DNA of 64,000 nt from Alteribacter aurantiacus DSM 18675 (GCF_000429705.1 NZ_KE386941.1:124001-188000); one strand, 5' to 3'; shown: positions 32,921 to 42,069, counted from the stretch's first letter. Notes: generated by a model from the letters alone, not told the origin. Numbers and translations: made by a program.

Positions 32921-34384
32921 TTGAGTTACGCTGAAAAAATGAAAAATGAATGGTTTGGGAATGTGAGAGGGGATATCCTTTCAGGGATAGTGGTAGCCTT
33001 AGCCCTGATTCCGGAAGCGATCGCCTTCTCAATCATTGCCGGTGTCGATCCGATGGTCGGATTGTACGCTGCATTTTGTATTGCCGTTGTTATTGCTTTT
33101 GTAGGAGGTAGACCGGGTATGATTTCTGGTGCCACAGGAGCAATGGCCCTTCTGATGGTCACCCTCGTTGCGGATCATGGGTTAGAGTATTTACTTGCTG
33201 CGACGATTTTAACTGGTATCATTCAAGTTCTCTTTGGTGTTTTTAAACTGGCTAGCGTAATGAAGTTCGTTCCGCGCTCGGTTATGATCGGTTTTGTAAA
33301 CGCCTTGGCGATCTTGATTTTTACCGCACAGCTCCAACACTTTGTAGGTGAAACGTGGATCATGTACAGCTTAGTAGCGTTAACCCTTGCCATTATTTAT
33401 ATTTTACCTAAATTTACGAAGGCGGTACCGTCACCTTTAGTTGCGATTATCATCGTAAGTGTATTAGCAATTGCAATGAACATGGGTGTAAGAACGGTGG
33501 GGGACATGGGGACGCTTCCCGCAACGTTGCCGATGTTTGCGTTGCCTAACATTCCGCTCACATTTGAAACATTAATGATTATCTTGCCGTATTCTCTTGC
33601 TCTAGCCATGGTAGGTCTTTTGGAGTCACTCCTAACAGCATCGATTGTAGATGATATGACGGATACAGGTAGTGACAAAAACAAAGAAAGCCGCGGACAA
33701 GGGATTGCCAATATGGTTACAGGTTGCTTTGGTGGTATGGCTGGTTGTGCCATGATTGGCCAAGCCGTCATTAATGTGAAGTCTGGTGGAAGAGGGCGGC
33801 TGTCGTCATTAGTTGCCGGTGTGTTCTTGATGTTTTTGATTCTCGTTCTTGGTGGTCTTGTCGTCCAAATTCCTATGGCAGCCCTTGTCGGGGTGATGAT
33901 CATGGTTTCGGTCAGTACGTTTGATTGGAGCTCATTGAAGAACATTCACCGTGTTCCAAGAACAGATGCCCTTGTTATGGTTGTGACAGTAGGAACAGTG
34001 GTTTACACACACGATTTATCAAAAGGTGTTTTTGCCGGGGTTCTTTTAAGTGCGATTTTCTTCGCTGCGAAAATCTCGAAAGTGAATGTCGAAAGCCATT
34101 TCGATAAGAAAGCTTCACGACTTACCTATTCCATTCATGGTCAGCTTTTCTTTGCTTCTGTTACGGAGTTGATTGAAAAAGTTGAGTTTGAGACGAAGGC
34201 AAAAGAGGTCGTTATTGACTTAAGTAATGCTCACCTTTGGGATGACTCGGCTGTCGGTGCCATCGATAAAATGGAATCGAAGTTTGAGAAAAGAGGCGCA
34301 AAAGTGTATATAACGGGCTTGAATAAAGAAAGCTCGGTTCTTATGGATAAAATAGGCGGATTGAGCAAGGCATCCGGACATTAA
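32921..34384 (+). CDS. SulP-family anion transporter with STAS domain
   Basis: Membrane carrier of the SulP (SLC26) family, 487 residues. It has about 10-12 hydrophobic segments (about 15-385), beginning with the family segment GDILSGIVVALALIPEAIAF, and then a cytoplasmic STAS domain (about 395-487) with VVIDLSNAHLWDDSAVGAI. The substrate may be sulfate, bicarbonate or another anion and cannot be told from sequence. The start is set at TTG 32921, with AAAGAGGTG six bases upstream; the ATG at 32903 lies before that site and has no site of its own. A UspA-type gene follows after a terminator, a pairing seen elsewhere for SulP carriers. Confidence 0.93.
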   Translation: MSYAEKMKNEWFGNVRGDILSGIVVALALIPEAIAFSIIAGVDPMVGLYAAFCIAVVIAFVGGRPGMISGATGAMALLMVTLVADHGLEYLLAATILTGIIQVLFGVFKLASVMKFVPRSVMIGFVNALAILIFTAQLQHFVGETWIMYSLVALTLAIIYILPKFTKAVPSPLVAIIIVSVLAIAMNMGVRTVGDMGTLPATLPMFALPNIPLTFETLMIILPYSLALAMVGLLESLLTASIVDDMTDTGSDKNKESRGQGIANMVTGCFGGMAGCAMIGQAVINVKSGGRGRLSSLVAGVFLMFLILVLGGLVVQIPMAALVGVMIMVSVSTFDWSSLKNIHRVPRTDALVMVVTVGTVVYTHDLSKGVFAGVLLSAIFFAAKISKVNVESHFDKKASRLTYSIHGQLFFASVTELIEKVEFETKAKEVVIDLSNAHLWDDSAVGAIDKMESKFEKRGAKVYITGLNKESSVLMDKIGGLSKASGH

Positions 34385-34385
34385 A

Positions 34386-34425
34386 CAATAGCCCGATTTG
34401 ATAAAGTAATCATATCGGGCTTTAT
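34386..34425 (+). terminator. Terminator after the SulP gene
   Basis: ATAGCCCGAT pairs with ATCGGGCTTTAT around a 16-base loop, with a T-rich tail. Confidence 0.7.
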
Positions 34426-34456
34426 TATATAAAGAGAAAAGTAGGTGAAGGGGATT

Positions 34457-34876
34457 ATGTTTAACAAGATTTTACTTGCTGTCGACGGGTCTGAACACGC
34501 AGATCGCGCGACCGATAAAGCAATCGCGCTCGCACGACTATCGAAAAATGCAACGGTTGAACTTCTGTATGTAGTAGATGGAAACAAATCTAAATCCGAC
34601 GTATTGAAGTATGGTGACTCGGATACTGCCTCATTTAAACGTAAAGAAATGCTTAAAGCTTATGAAGCCAAACTTTATAACAAAAGCGTGGCTTACGAAA
34701 CGACGATTTTGCACGGATCTGCGGCTCAAACGATCATTGAACACGCGAACAAAGGTCAATACGATTGCCTCGTAATGGGAAGTCGCGGCCGCAATGAATT
34801 TCAAACCTTTCTCCTCGGAGGCGTAAGCCACAAGGTAATGAAACACGTGAAAGCACCAATCATGCTCGTTAAATAA
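34457..34876 (+). CDS. Universal stress protein (UspA family)
   Basis: A 139-residue single-domain universal stress protein. The N-terminal strand KILLAVDGSEHADRA and the C-terminal nucleotide-binding motif GSRGRNEFQTFLLGGVSHKV (G-2x-G-9x-G-S/T type) show an ATP-binding Usp. Start ATG 34457 is preferred over the in-frame GTG at 34445, since AGGTGAAGGGG lies between them. It follows the SulP carrier and may modulate it or respond to the same stress. It has its own terminator. Confidence 0.92.
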   Translation: MFNKILLAVDGSEHADRATDKAIALARLSKNATVELLYVVDGNKSKSDVLKYGDSDTASFKRKEMLKAYEAKLYNKSVAYETTILHGSAAQTIIEHANKGQYDCLVMGSRGRNEFQTFLLGGVSHKVMKHVKAPIMLVK

Positions 34877-34886
34877 CTGCACTTAA

Positions 34887-34923
34887 AAGTCGCCTCTTCT
34901 AAAGAGAAAGAGGCGGCTTTTTC
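34887..34923 (+). terminator. Terminator of the UspA gene
   Basis: AGTCGCCTCTT pairs with AAGAGGCGGCT around CTAAAGAGA, followed by TTTTT. Confidence 0.85.
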
Positions 34924-34925
34924 AT

Positions 34926-34985
34926 GGGTGCTAGGCACTTTGTGATCATTTTCACGTGGGGCCTGACCCTTTGTTCAATAAATCA
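34926..34985. repeat. 31-base repeat (family VI), two units
   Basis: GGTGCTAGGCACTTTGTGAT and TGGGGCCTGACCCTTTGTTC start 31 bases apart and match the units at 32648 and 32679, including the trailing AATCAC. Confidence 0.7.
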
Positions 34986-35060
34986 CAATCACCTTAACAA
35001 TGACCAAATAAATCCTTTCTTCCTGTACATACTAAAACAGGAAAGAGGTGACCACGTATA

Positions 35061-36137
35061 ATGGACGATAAAACATATGAATTGATGCGTGAATTAACAA
35101 GTGAAGAGGGAGTACCTGGCTTTGAGGACCGTATCTACCGAGTGATGAAAAAGCATATTGAACCCCTCACTGAGGAAATTGTGACAGACAACTTCGGAGG
35201 GATTACCGGTAGAGTGGGCAACTCAGGACCAAAAGTTCTCTTGGCAGGCCACTTGGATGAAGTAGGATTTATCGTGAGTAGCATCACAAAAACTGGGTTT
35301 ATCAAGTTTAAAGCTCTCGGCGGTTGGTGGGGACACGTAATGCTATCCCAACGAGTAAAAGTGATGACCGATAAAGGGGACTTGACCGGTGTTATTGGAT
35401 CAAAAGCGCCTCATGTCCTAGCACCTGATGAGCGAAAAAAGGTGTTGGAAATCGATAAAATGTTTATCGATATTGGCGCTTCAAGTGCAGAAGAAGCTAG
35501 GGAGTTCGGGGTTGAAGTAGGGGACCCAATCTGTCCTGTTGGTGAATTCGAAGTGCTTCCTAATCCTAAAATGCTATTGGCAAGAAACTGGGATAATCGC
35601 GCAGGATGCTATGTGGCTCTGAAAGTCCTTGAAAAACTACAAGGAGCGAACAATCAAAATACATTGTATTCAGGAGCAACCGTACAAGAAGAAGTGGGAC
35701 TTAGAGGGGCACAAACGCTGGTACAGACAATCAAGCCAGATATTGCTTTTGCCACAGATGTGGGCGTAGCTGGAGATACTCCGGGAATGAATCAAGAAGC
35801 AGCAAACTTGGAGCTTGGTAAAGGTCCGATTATCGGGTTTTTAGATCGTTCCATGATTCCGCACAGAAAGCTGCGAGATCTTGCGGTGAAGATTGCTAAC
35901 GAAAACAATATTCCTTTCCAGCGAGAATTAATGAGCGGTGGGGCAACAGATGGAGGAAAGTTCCACATAGATGGTGCTGGTGTACCAACGTTGGTTGTGA
36001 GCGTCCCTTCTCGTTACATCCACAGTCACGTGTCTATTGTCCACCAAGACGACCTTGATAATGCTGTTGAGCTACTCGTTAAGGTCATTAGTGCCCTCGA
36101 TGAGCAAACGGTACAAAGCCTAAAAGGACTTGAATAA
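35061..36137 (+). CDS. M42-family metallopeptidase
   Basis: Cytoplasmic two-metal aminopeptidase of family M42 (glutamyl aminopeptidase / tetrahedral aminopeptidase type), 358 residues. Metal and catalytic blocks are present: AGHLDEVGF (His and Asp), the bridging Asp in NWDNRAGC, the catalytic Glu pair in VQEEVGLRGA, the Asp in FATDVG, and the final His in SRYIHSHVS. The ribosome site AAAGAGGTGA stands before ATG 35061. It degrades short peptides; exact specificity is unknown. It resembles Bacillus YtoP-type enzymes. It is monocistronic, with a strong terminator. Confidence 0.94.
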   Translation: MDDKTYELMRELTSEEGVPGFEDRIYRVMKKHIEPLTEEIVTDNFGGITGRVGNSGPKVLLAGHLDEVGFIVSSITKTGFIKFKALGGWWGHVMLSQRVKVMTDKGDLTGVIGSKAPHVLAPDERKKVLEIDKMFIDIGASSAEEAREFGVEVGDPICPVGEFEVLPNPKMLLARNWDNRAGCYVALKVLEKLQGANNQNTLYSGATVQEEVGLRGAQTLVQTIKPDIAFATDVGVAGDTPGMNQEAANLELGKGPIIGFLDRSMIPHRKLRDLAVKIANENNIPFQRELMSGGATDGGKFHIDGAGVPTLVVSVPSRYIHSHVSIVHQDDLDNAVELLVKVISALDEQTVQSLKGLE

Positions 36138-36182
36138 TGTGAAAAAGCTCACAGGATGTCTGACACCCTGTGAGCTTTTTCA
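36138..36182. terminator. Bidirectional terminator after the M42 gene
   Basis: A 17-base perfect stem, GTGAAAAAGCTCACAGG with CCTGTGAGCTTTTTCAC, has a 10-11 base loop. The loop and 3' arm include one unit of the 31-base repeat family. Confidence 0.85.
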
Positions 36183-36235
36183 CGTAGTGCCTGACACCGT
36201 GTGAAGTCCTACACACAGTGCCTGGCCCCTATAAA
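36151..36235. repeat. 31-base repeat (family VI), three units
   Basis: GTCTGACACC (36158), GCCTGACACC (36189) and GCCTGGCCCC (36220) follow at exact 31-base steps. The first unit lies in the M42-gene terminator and the last touches the mgtE stop. Confidence 0.75.
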
Positions 36236-37590
36236 TATTGCAACATGGCAGTCGCGATCGAGAAGTAGATCATTAAACCAAGTACATCATTGACGGTTGT
36301 AATAAATGGACCGGATGCGATAGCCGGATCGAGCTTCATTTTATTAATAATAACCGGTACGACTGCGCCAACAATTGTCGCGATGCTAAGGGTTAAGAAG
36401 ATAGACACGGCTACAATCATGGCGATCATAACATCTCCATAAACAATCGGGATTAAGATCATCAACACAACGGCACAAATAAGGCCAAGGAAAATACCTG
36501 TTCCGAATTCTCTTTTAATCGTATTAAACATCCCTTTTTTCTCGAATGATCCTGTTGCAAGAGAACGGACCATAACAGCAAGAGATTGTGTTCCGGTGTT
36601 ACCGGCAGAATCCATTAATAAAGGAATGAAAACGGCCAATAAGACGATTTGTTCAAGCGTCTGCTCGAACTGACCGATCACGCCTGCAGTAATCAAGCCA
36701 AAGAACATCAACATGATGATCCAGGGTGACCGCTTTTTTGCTGCTGTAAAAGAAGAAAGGTTTACGTCTGTTGCTCCACGAGAAGCGGCAAGTTCTCCGA
36801 TATCTTCTGTGGCCTCTTCTTCAATAACATCGATGATATCATCGACAGTAATGATTCCCACTAACGTATTGGTAGACGTCACAACGGGGACAGCGAGAAA
36901 GTCGTACTTTTTAATTAAATTTGCAACATCTTCTTGGTCCTCATCTGTTTTGACGGAGACTACTCTTGTGCTCATGACGTTTTCAACTTTTTCATTAGGG
37001 TCGCTAATAATTAAATCACGAAGAGAAACAACCCCGGCAAGCTCGTGATTTCCGTTAACGACGTAGAGGTAGTAAATCGTTTCAGCATCTGGGCCTTCTT
37101 GACGAAGAAGATCAATAACATCCCTTACGGTGGACGAAGCTGTGATGTTAATGAATTCTTTCGTCATGATCGCTCCGGCCGTTTCCTCTTCGTAGCTTAA
37201 TAGTTCTCTAATATCTTTTGCATCTTCCGACTCAAGGCCATCAAGTACCTTTTTAACGGTTGCTTCCGGCACTTCACCAAGGAAGTCTGCAGCATCATCG
37301 GCAGACATTTCAGAGAAAACGCTCTGAGTATACTGAACGTCCAACTCTTCAATGGTACTTTTCTGTTCTTCTAGCTCTAGCTCCTGAAAAATTTCTGAAA
37401 ATTCTTCAGGCGAAAGATACTCATAAACTTTCTTACGCTGTATTTCATTTAGCTCGAGAAAAAAATCAAGCTGATCTTGAGGGTGGAGTTCTAAAAATAA
37501 ATGACGGAATTCTTGGATGTCTTCAGCATTTAACGCGTCCAGGATGCTTTTTGCATACTGCTCGCGATTTTGCTCGGTTAGTTTGACCAT
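36229..37590 (-). CDS. mgtE: Magnesium transporter MgtE
   Basis: Mg2+-gated magnesium channel, 453 residues. The N-terminal alpha-superhelical domain (about 1-130) and a CBS pair (about 135-255) form the cytoplasmic magnesium sensor; a plug helix and five membrane segments (about 285-453) form the pore, with the PLLMDSAGNTGTQS and VPVIINKMKLDPAIASGP segments. The ribosome site AAGGAGG precedes ATG 37590. An M-box riboswitch and terminator lie upstream, so magnesium shuts off its transcription as well as closing the channel. Confidence 0.97.
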   Translation of the reverse strand: MVKLTEQNREQYAKSILDALNAEDIQEFRHLFLELHPQDQLDFFLELNEIQRKKVYEYLSPEEFSEIFQELELEEQKSTIEELDVQYTQSVFSEMSADDAADFLGEVPEATVKKVLDGLESEDAKDIRELLSYEEETAGAIMTKEFINITASSTVRDVIDLLRQEGPDAETIYYLYVVNGNHELAGVVSLRDLIISDPNEKVENVMSTRVVSVKTDEDQEDVANLIKKYDFLAVPVVTSTNTLVGIITVDDIIDVIEEEATEDIGELAASRGATDVNLSSFTAAKKRSPWIIMLMFFGLITAGVIGQFEQTLEQIVLLAVFIPLLMDSAGNTGTQSLAVMVRSLATGSFEKKGMFNTIKREFGTGIFLGLICAVVLMILIPIVYGDVMIAMIVAVSIFLTLSIATIVGAVVPVIINKMKLDPAIASGPFITTVNDVLGLMIYFSIATAMLQYL

Positions 37591-37768
37591 TTTGGTTAGC
37601 CTCCTTAAACAAGGTCAGCCACGAAGGTGTGAATGAACCTCGTTGTTAGTATTAAATTTCCTGTTTCACTAATGTCAAAACTTCGAATTAAATGATGACT
37701 TCGACTGGGACTCGGGTCCATTCACACCACCTCCAATTTGGTTTGTTTCGTTTTTCGTATTAAACCAA

Positions 37769-37807
37769 TAAAAAAACACCTTCATTCCATACGAATGAAG
37801 GTGTTAG
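37769..37807 (-). terminator. M-box expression-platform terminator
   Basis: On the minus strand AACACCTTCATTCGTATGGA pairs with itself and with the following ATGAAGGTGTT to form an 11-base stem, then a run of seven T follows. It lies between the M-box and mgtE. Confidence 0.85.
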
Positions 37808-37831
37808 ATGCATAGCAAATAACGACTAAGA

Positions 37832-38000
37832 ATGCCCCTCCATTCGTAGAGCTTTAGCACTGTACGGCATAGGGAATACACCCAGCTACGTTAGGAAACA
37901 CCTTATGTCGATGATTCCGGTTGACCCATTGGCGTCTTTGGACGTTTTTGGGCAGTAGCGTATCTCCAGTACAGGAGCCTCACCTAACGAGGAATGTTCT
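37832..38000 (-). ncRNA. M-box (ykoK) magnesium riboswitch
   Basis: On the minus strand the leader contains the conserved M-box elements in order: CGTTAGGTGAGGCTCCT, ATACGCTACTGCCCA, AACGTC...AGACGCCAATGGGTCAA, then TATGCCGTACAGTGCTAAAG and CTCTACGAATGGAGGGG. It is followed by an intrinsic terminator and then mgtE. The riboswitch is known to bind Mg2+ and cause termination at high magnesium. Confidence 0.95.
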
Positions 38001-38191
38001 GTTTTCTTAACTGTTTGCAATGGTAAACCACAAAATCCCACATGTCAACAGGGGTTACACCAACTTTTCAATCTTAATGTATGGAAGGAAAGAGAAAAGG
38101 GGTTGCCTAATTTTGGCTCTAAAAAAGGAAAAACCTTGCTGTAACGCGAATCCTTAACAAAAAGAAAGTGCTTTCATAGAGGGGGATTCTT

Positions 38192-40675
38192 GTGTCACAA
38201 CAAGTAGTAATAGAAAGAGAAAAAAAGCCTTTTTTTAAACGACGCTCGATAAAAGTAGTGATGATTGCGATCGGAATTCTATTGTTCTTTACCATTGTGG
38301 GGGCCGGGACCGGGTACTGGTATGTCACAAAAAGCTTGCCTGTTTTAGAAGGAGAAAAACAGATGGATGGTCTTTCTGAAGAGGTGTCGGTTGTGAGGGA
38401 TGAGCGTGGGGTTGCGAAGATTTCAGCAACGAACCTTGACGACCTGTTTTATATTCAAGGATACGTGACAGCCCAAGATCGCTTGTTTCAAATGGATATG
38501 ACAAGGCGCCTTGCTAGTGGTCAGCTTTCTGAGGTAGTAGGAAGTGCTGCCCTTGATAGTGACCGTTTTTTTAGAACGTATGGGATGCATCGCTACACTG
38601 ATGAGGCGGTCGCACTTTTTGATGACGAGTCTCAAAGGATGGTTGATTCATTTTCAGCCGGAGTGAATGCTTATATGGAAGAAGCGTTCGAATCCGGGAA
38701 CGAGCCGATAGAATTTAAGATTCTAGGTTATGAGCCGACACCTTGGACACCGAACGACTCGGCACTGGTTGTAAAATATATGGGCTATACGTTAACGGGG
38801 AACCATCGTAACGAGCTGGAAAACTATCAGTTGGTACAAGCTCTTGGGGACGATGCCCGTTACCTGTTCCCTGAGTATCACATCAACGACTATTTCCCTA
38901 CTATTTATGAAGAGTTAGATGTGGAAGATATGGCTTTTTCAGGAGAGATGCTTGAAAAACTGATGCGTTTTGCTCCGTCGGAATTTAACGGAAGCAACAA
39001 CTGGGCCATTAGCGGAGAGCACACGGAATCCGGTTTTCCGATTGTGGCAGACGATCCTCATTTAGGGCTCGCAATCCCAAGTGTCTGGTATCAAACCCAA
39101 TTGGATCTTGAAGGAGATTTTCATAGTATTGGTGTAACGGTGCCTGGTGTACCGGGAGTTGTACTTGGGCACAACGAAGACATGGCATGGGGTGTCACAT
39201 CCATGAGTGTGGACCAAGAGGATTTGTTCTTGGAAAAGATAAGCCCCGACCAAGCGTTTCATTATTTGTATGATGAAGAGTGGGAAGAAGCAGATGTCAT
39301 CGAAGAGATCATAATGATTGACGGGGAAGAGCCCCATACAGAGCATGTTGTGGTAACGAGAAACGGGCCGATCATATCAAGACTCTTTGACGACGATGAA
39401 GGAGAGGACGAGGAAGAGAGCTTCCAGATTGATGGTGATGCGCCGTACGATGAAATTAGTTTACGGTGGGCCGGACGTGAGGCGGGAGAAGAACTCAACG
39501 GCGTACTAAAGTTGAATCGAGCTACAAATGTGGACGAATTTATGGACGGCCTAGACGGTTTCGTGACACCGGCATTAAGTTGGGTGTTTGCTGATCGTGA
39601 AGGAAGTATTGCTTACCGAGGGCAGGCTAAGCTTCCCAAAAGGCAAAACCATGATGGCCTCCTGCCGGTTGCTGGTTGGGATCCCGATTATCAATGGGAT
39701 GGTTTCATTGAGCCAGAAGCCTTGCCGCAAGTCGTAAATCCTGAAGAAGGCTATGTGATGACGGCAAACAACAAACCGATCGATGACAGCTATCCTTATG
39801 AGATCGGTCGTAGTTTTTACCCGTATCGAGCTGAGCGAATTGATGAAATGATCAATGAACGGCTTGATCTAGGAGAGACATTTACAACGGAGCATAGTAA
39901 AGAAATGCAAGTGGACTTTTTAAATACACAAGCGAGAGCTCTCGTTCCTTTGCTTGTGAATGCCGTTGAAAACAGTGATAGAGAATTTTCCGAAGTAGAA
40001 AAATCAGCATTGGACATGCTCAGGGAGTGGGACTTTGTTGAAGCTGAGGACTCAGGAGCAGCTCTGTTATGGCACCAGTGGTACAACCAGTTTAAGGACA
40101 TCATGTTTGAAGACATTGTTCCATTCTCTTATGGTAGTGCTCTTGTCATTCACAATACGATTGTCGAAGCTTCTAATGATCCTGATGGGCGAATGTTTGC
40201 CTTTTTAGACGAAGAATGGCACAGAGATTTTGCCCAATTCTCTTTTGAAACATTTGAGGAAGCTTTTTCTCGCTCACAATCCCTCCAAGGAAGCACCGTA
40301 GCCGATTGGACGTGGGGTGAGTGGCATCAAATGACGATTACACATCCGTTAAGTAGCGTTTGGCCACTCGATCATCTATTTAATTTAGGTTCATGGGAAC
40401 TTGGAGGAAGTGGGGCTACACCGGGAGCAAACTCGTACAATGATGAAACGGGGCGAGTCAACCACGCTGCCGGATGGCGTTTTGTTGCCGACCTTTCCTT
40501 TGAAGAACCAGCGGAAGATGTCGTGATTCCCGGTCAGTCGGGGCAAGTCATGTCCCCTCATTACGGCGATCAAATTGAGACGTGGGTGGCAGGGGAGCTA
40601 TACCCTATGAAGTATGACATCAACGAAGAAGAAGGGGCGAATGTGAAGACATTTGTACCGATGAGTGAAGATTAA
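38192..40675 (+). CDS. Penicillin acylase family Ntn-hydrolase
   Basis: Membrane-anchored or exported penicillin-acylase-like amidase, 827 residues. Residues about 20-45 form one membrane segment. An alpha chain (about 60-260) is followed by the autocleavage site and catalytic Ser268 in NGSNNWAISG, which becomes the N-terminus of the beta chain; VPGVPGVVLGHNEDMAWG is a family core segment. The protein is rich in Asp and Glu. The natural substrate may be an acyl-homoserine lactone or another N-acyl compound; that is unknown. GTG 38192 follows the ribosome site AGAGGGGG. It is monocistronic with a terminator. Confidence 0.93.
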   Translation: MSQQVVIEREKKPFFKRRSIKVVMIAIGILLFFTIVGAGTGYWYVTKSLPVLEGEKQMDGLSEEVSVVRDERGVAKISATNLDDLFYIQGYVTAQDRLFQMDMTRRLASGQLSEVVGSAALDSDRFFRTYGMHRYTDEAVALFDDESQRMVDSFSAGVNAYMEEAFESGNEPIEFKILGYEPTPWTPNDSALVVKYMGYTLTGNHRNELENYQLVQALGDDARYLFPEYHINDYFPTIYEELDVEDMAFSGEMLEKLMRFAPSEFNGSNNWAISGEHTESGFPIVADDPHLGLAIPSVWYQTQLDLEGDFHSIGVTVPGVPGVVLGHNEDMAWGVTSMSVDQEDLFLEKISPDQAFHYLYDEEWEEADVIEEIIMIDGEEPHTEHVVVTRNGPIISRLFDDDEGEDEEESFQIDGDAPYDEISLRWAGREAGEELNGVLKLNRATNVDEFMDGLDGFVTPALSWVFADREGSIAYRGQAKLPKRQNHDGLLPVAGWDPDYQWDGFIEPEALPQVVNPEEGYVMTANNKPIDDSYPYEIGRSFYPYRAERIDEMINERLDLGETFTTEHSKEMQVDFLNTQARALVPLLVNAVENSDREFSEVEKSALDMLREWDFVEAEDSGAALLWHQWYNQFKDIMFEDIVPFSYGSALVIHNTIVEASNDPDGRMFAFLDEEWHRDFAQFSFETFEEAFSRSQSLQGSTVADWTWGEWHQMTITHPLSSVWPLDHLFNLGSWELGGSGATPGANSYNDETGRVNHAAGWRFVADLSFEEPAEDVVIPGQSGQVMSPHYGDQIETWVAGELYPMKYDINEEEGANVKTFVPMSED

Positions 40676-40732
40676 AGGACCGAGAAGATAGCCTTCAAAG
40701 GGACGTGAGCTCTAGGGGAATAATACAACAGC

Positions 40733-40778
40733 AAGGTCACTGAAAAGGTGTGTGAGAACCTTATTAGTGGCCTTTTGT
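40733..40778 (+). terminator. Terminator of the penicillin-acylase-like gene
   Basis: AAGGTCACT (40733-40741) pairs with AGTGGCCTT (40766-40774); an inner hairpin AAGGT with ACCTT adds to it. TTTTGTTT follows. Confidence 0.75.
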
Positions 40779-40812
40779 TTAATTTGAAGAGGTGTGAGAC
40801 AGGTTGGATGTG

Positions 40813-40935
40813 TTTATAATGAATCATGAACGTTTTATGATGAATTTTTTTGCATATATAATGAATCTCGGAACATTTATGATGAATTTTTCTTTTATAT
40901 AATGAATCTCAAGTCATTTATAATGAATTCTCTCC
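40813..40935. repeat. Array of ~21-base ATAATGAAT phrases (family III)
   Basis: Six phrases anchored on TGAAT fall at 40820, 40841, 40862, 40883, 40903 and 40924 (21, 21, 21, 20, 21). Two forms alternate for most of the array: TATAATGAATC and TATGATGAATTTTT, giving a step of about 41-42. No gene is visible in this gap other than the terminator. Confidence 0.8.
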
Positions 40936-41058
40936 ATGAATCCCTCCTTCTTTAAGCTTCCTTCGAACACTCCGCCTTCTGTTATTGAAACGCCAACCAT
41001 TTTTCTTTAAAGTAAGGAAAGAGAATCTTCCTGTTAATTGGCTAAAGGAGCTACATAA

Positions 41059-41463
41059 ATGAAAATCAATTGGTACTTATTACTCGCTATTTTTATAGGC
41101 GGGGCGATCGGAACAATGATCCGATATGGCATTAACATGCAAACGATGTTTACCCTATATCCATTGGGGACGTTGATTGAAAACATCCTCGGAAGTTTCC
41201 TTTTAGGTGTGCTTACGAGATACATCTTTCATATGAAACTACATGAGGCATGGAAAGCAGGCCTTGGGGTCGGCTTTTGCGGAAGTCTTACCACCATGTC
41301 CACCCTCGCTGCGGATGCGTTCATGCTTGCAGGAGAAAATTCCATGCTCGGAGCAAGTCTGTATGTTTTGTTATCGTTATTTGGAGGGCTCTTGGTGGCG
41401 TTTCTAGGCTTTGTCATGACGGACGCCCTAACGAAGAGAAAGGGGGCCAAAAGCCGTGGTTAA
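41059..41463 (+). CDS. crcB: Fluoride channel CrcB/Fluc (first of pair)
   Basis: One half of a heterodimeric Fluc fluoride exporter, 134 residues with four membrane segments. Family elements are GGAIGTMIRYGINM (16-29) and the pore/sodium-site region GFCGSLTTMSTLA (about 73-85, normally GxxGxxTTFSTF). The ribosome site AAAGGAG precedes ATG 41059. It overlaps the second crcB by eight bases. No fluoride riboswitch is seen upstream; the preceding stretch is a phrase array and an AT-rich leader. Confidence 0.92.
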   Translation: MKINWYLLLAIFIGGAIGTMIRYGINMQTMFTLYPLGTLIENILGSFLLGVLTRYIFHMKLHEAWKAGLGVGFCGSLTTMSTLAADAFMLAGENSMLGASLYVLLSLFGGLLVAFLGFVMTDALTKRKGAKSRG

Positions 41464-41836
41464 CTTATTACTCGTGTCAGTCGGAGGAGGACTTGGAGCT
41501 GTAAGTCGCTTCTTGGTCGGAGCAAAAATACAAGAGCGCTACCCAAGCCCGCCGATTCCAATTGCCATGCTTATCGTCAACCTTCTTGGATCATTTGGCC
41601 TTGGTGTTTTCTTTGGTGCTTTGTTTAAAGGTATTCCGATCTTTGAATACGAAAACCCTTGGTTTCTCTTAATTGGAATCGGTTATTTTGGTGCTTTTAC
41701 TACCTTTTCCACCTTTAGCGTAGAAGCGGTTACTCTTTTGCATGATGGTAAATACCGAAAAGCCCTCATTTATATTTCCTTAAGTATTGTCGGTTCCATA
41801 CTGGCATTTATATTCGGGATCTATTGGTTCATCTAG
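41456..41836 (+). CDS. crcB: Fluoride channel CrcB/Fluc (second of pair)
   Basis: Second half of the Fluc pair, 126 residues with four membrane segments. It has the more canonical motifs GGGLGAVSRF (10-19), NLLGSFGLGVFFG (37-49) and GYFGAFTTFSTFSVE (about 75-89). The GTG at 41456 overlaps the first gene; GAAAGGGGG lies 9 bases upstream. Paired genes are usual in Bacillaceae and form an antiparallel dimer that exports fluoride. A terminator follows. Confidence 0.94.
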   Translation: MVNLLLVSVGGGLGAVSRFLVGAKIQERYPSPPIPIAMLIVNLLGSFGLGVFFGALFKGIPIFEYENPWFLLIGIGYFGAFTTFSTFSVEAVTLLHDGKYRKALIYISLSIVGSILAFIFGIYWFI

Positions 41837-41842
41837 ATAGCT

Positions 41843-41884
41843 AAAACGGTCTCCGTGCAATCTTCACGATAGGCCGTTTTTTTC
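41843..41884 (+). terminator. Terminator of the crcB pair
   Basis: AAAACGGTCT pairs with AGGCCGTTTT (one G-U pair) and TTT follows. Confidence 0.75.
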
Positions 41885-42069
41885 TGCGCTTTAGAATTCA
41901 AAGCGTACAACGGATCTTTACCTCTAAAAAAGACAAGTTTTTGCTCTTAAGTAAAACTACCTAAAACGGCCACATCTGTTAAACCACACGAAAATCCATT
42001 TAATTGTAAAAAAAAATAAAGGACTCCTGCCCCTTCACCAAGAATGGTTATAAAAAGGAGGGGCTACCG

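Noticed and set aside
33397..33945. A 182-codon minus-strand frame inside the SulP gene
   Set aside because: Shadow of a membrane protein gene with Thr/Ile/Pro-rich composition; no ribosome site.
40936..41058. Possible fluoride riboswitch before crcB
   Set aside because: The conserved fluoride-aptamer core could not be found by eye.
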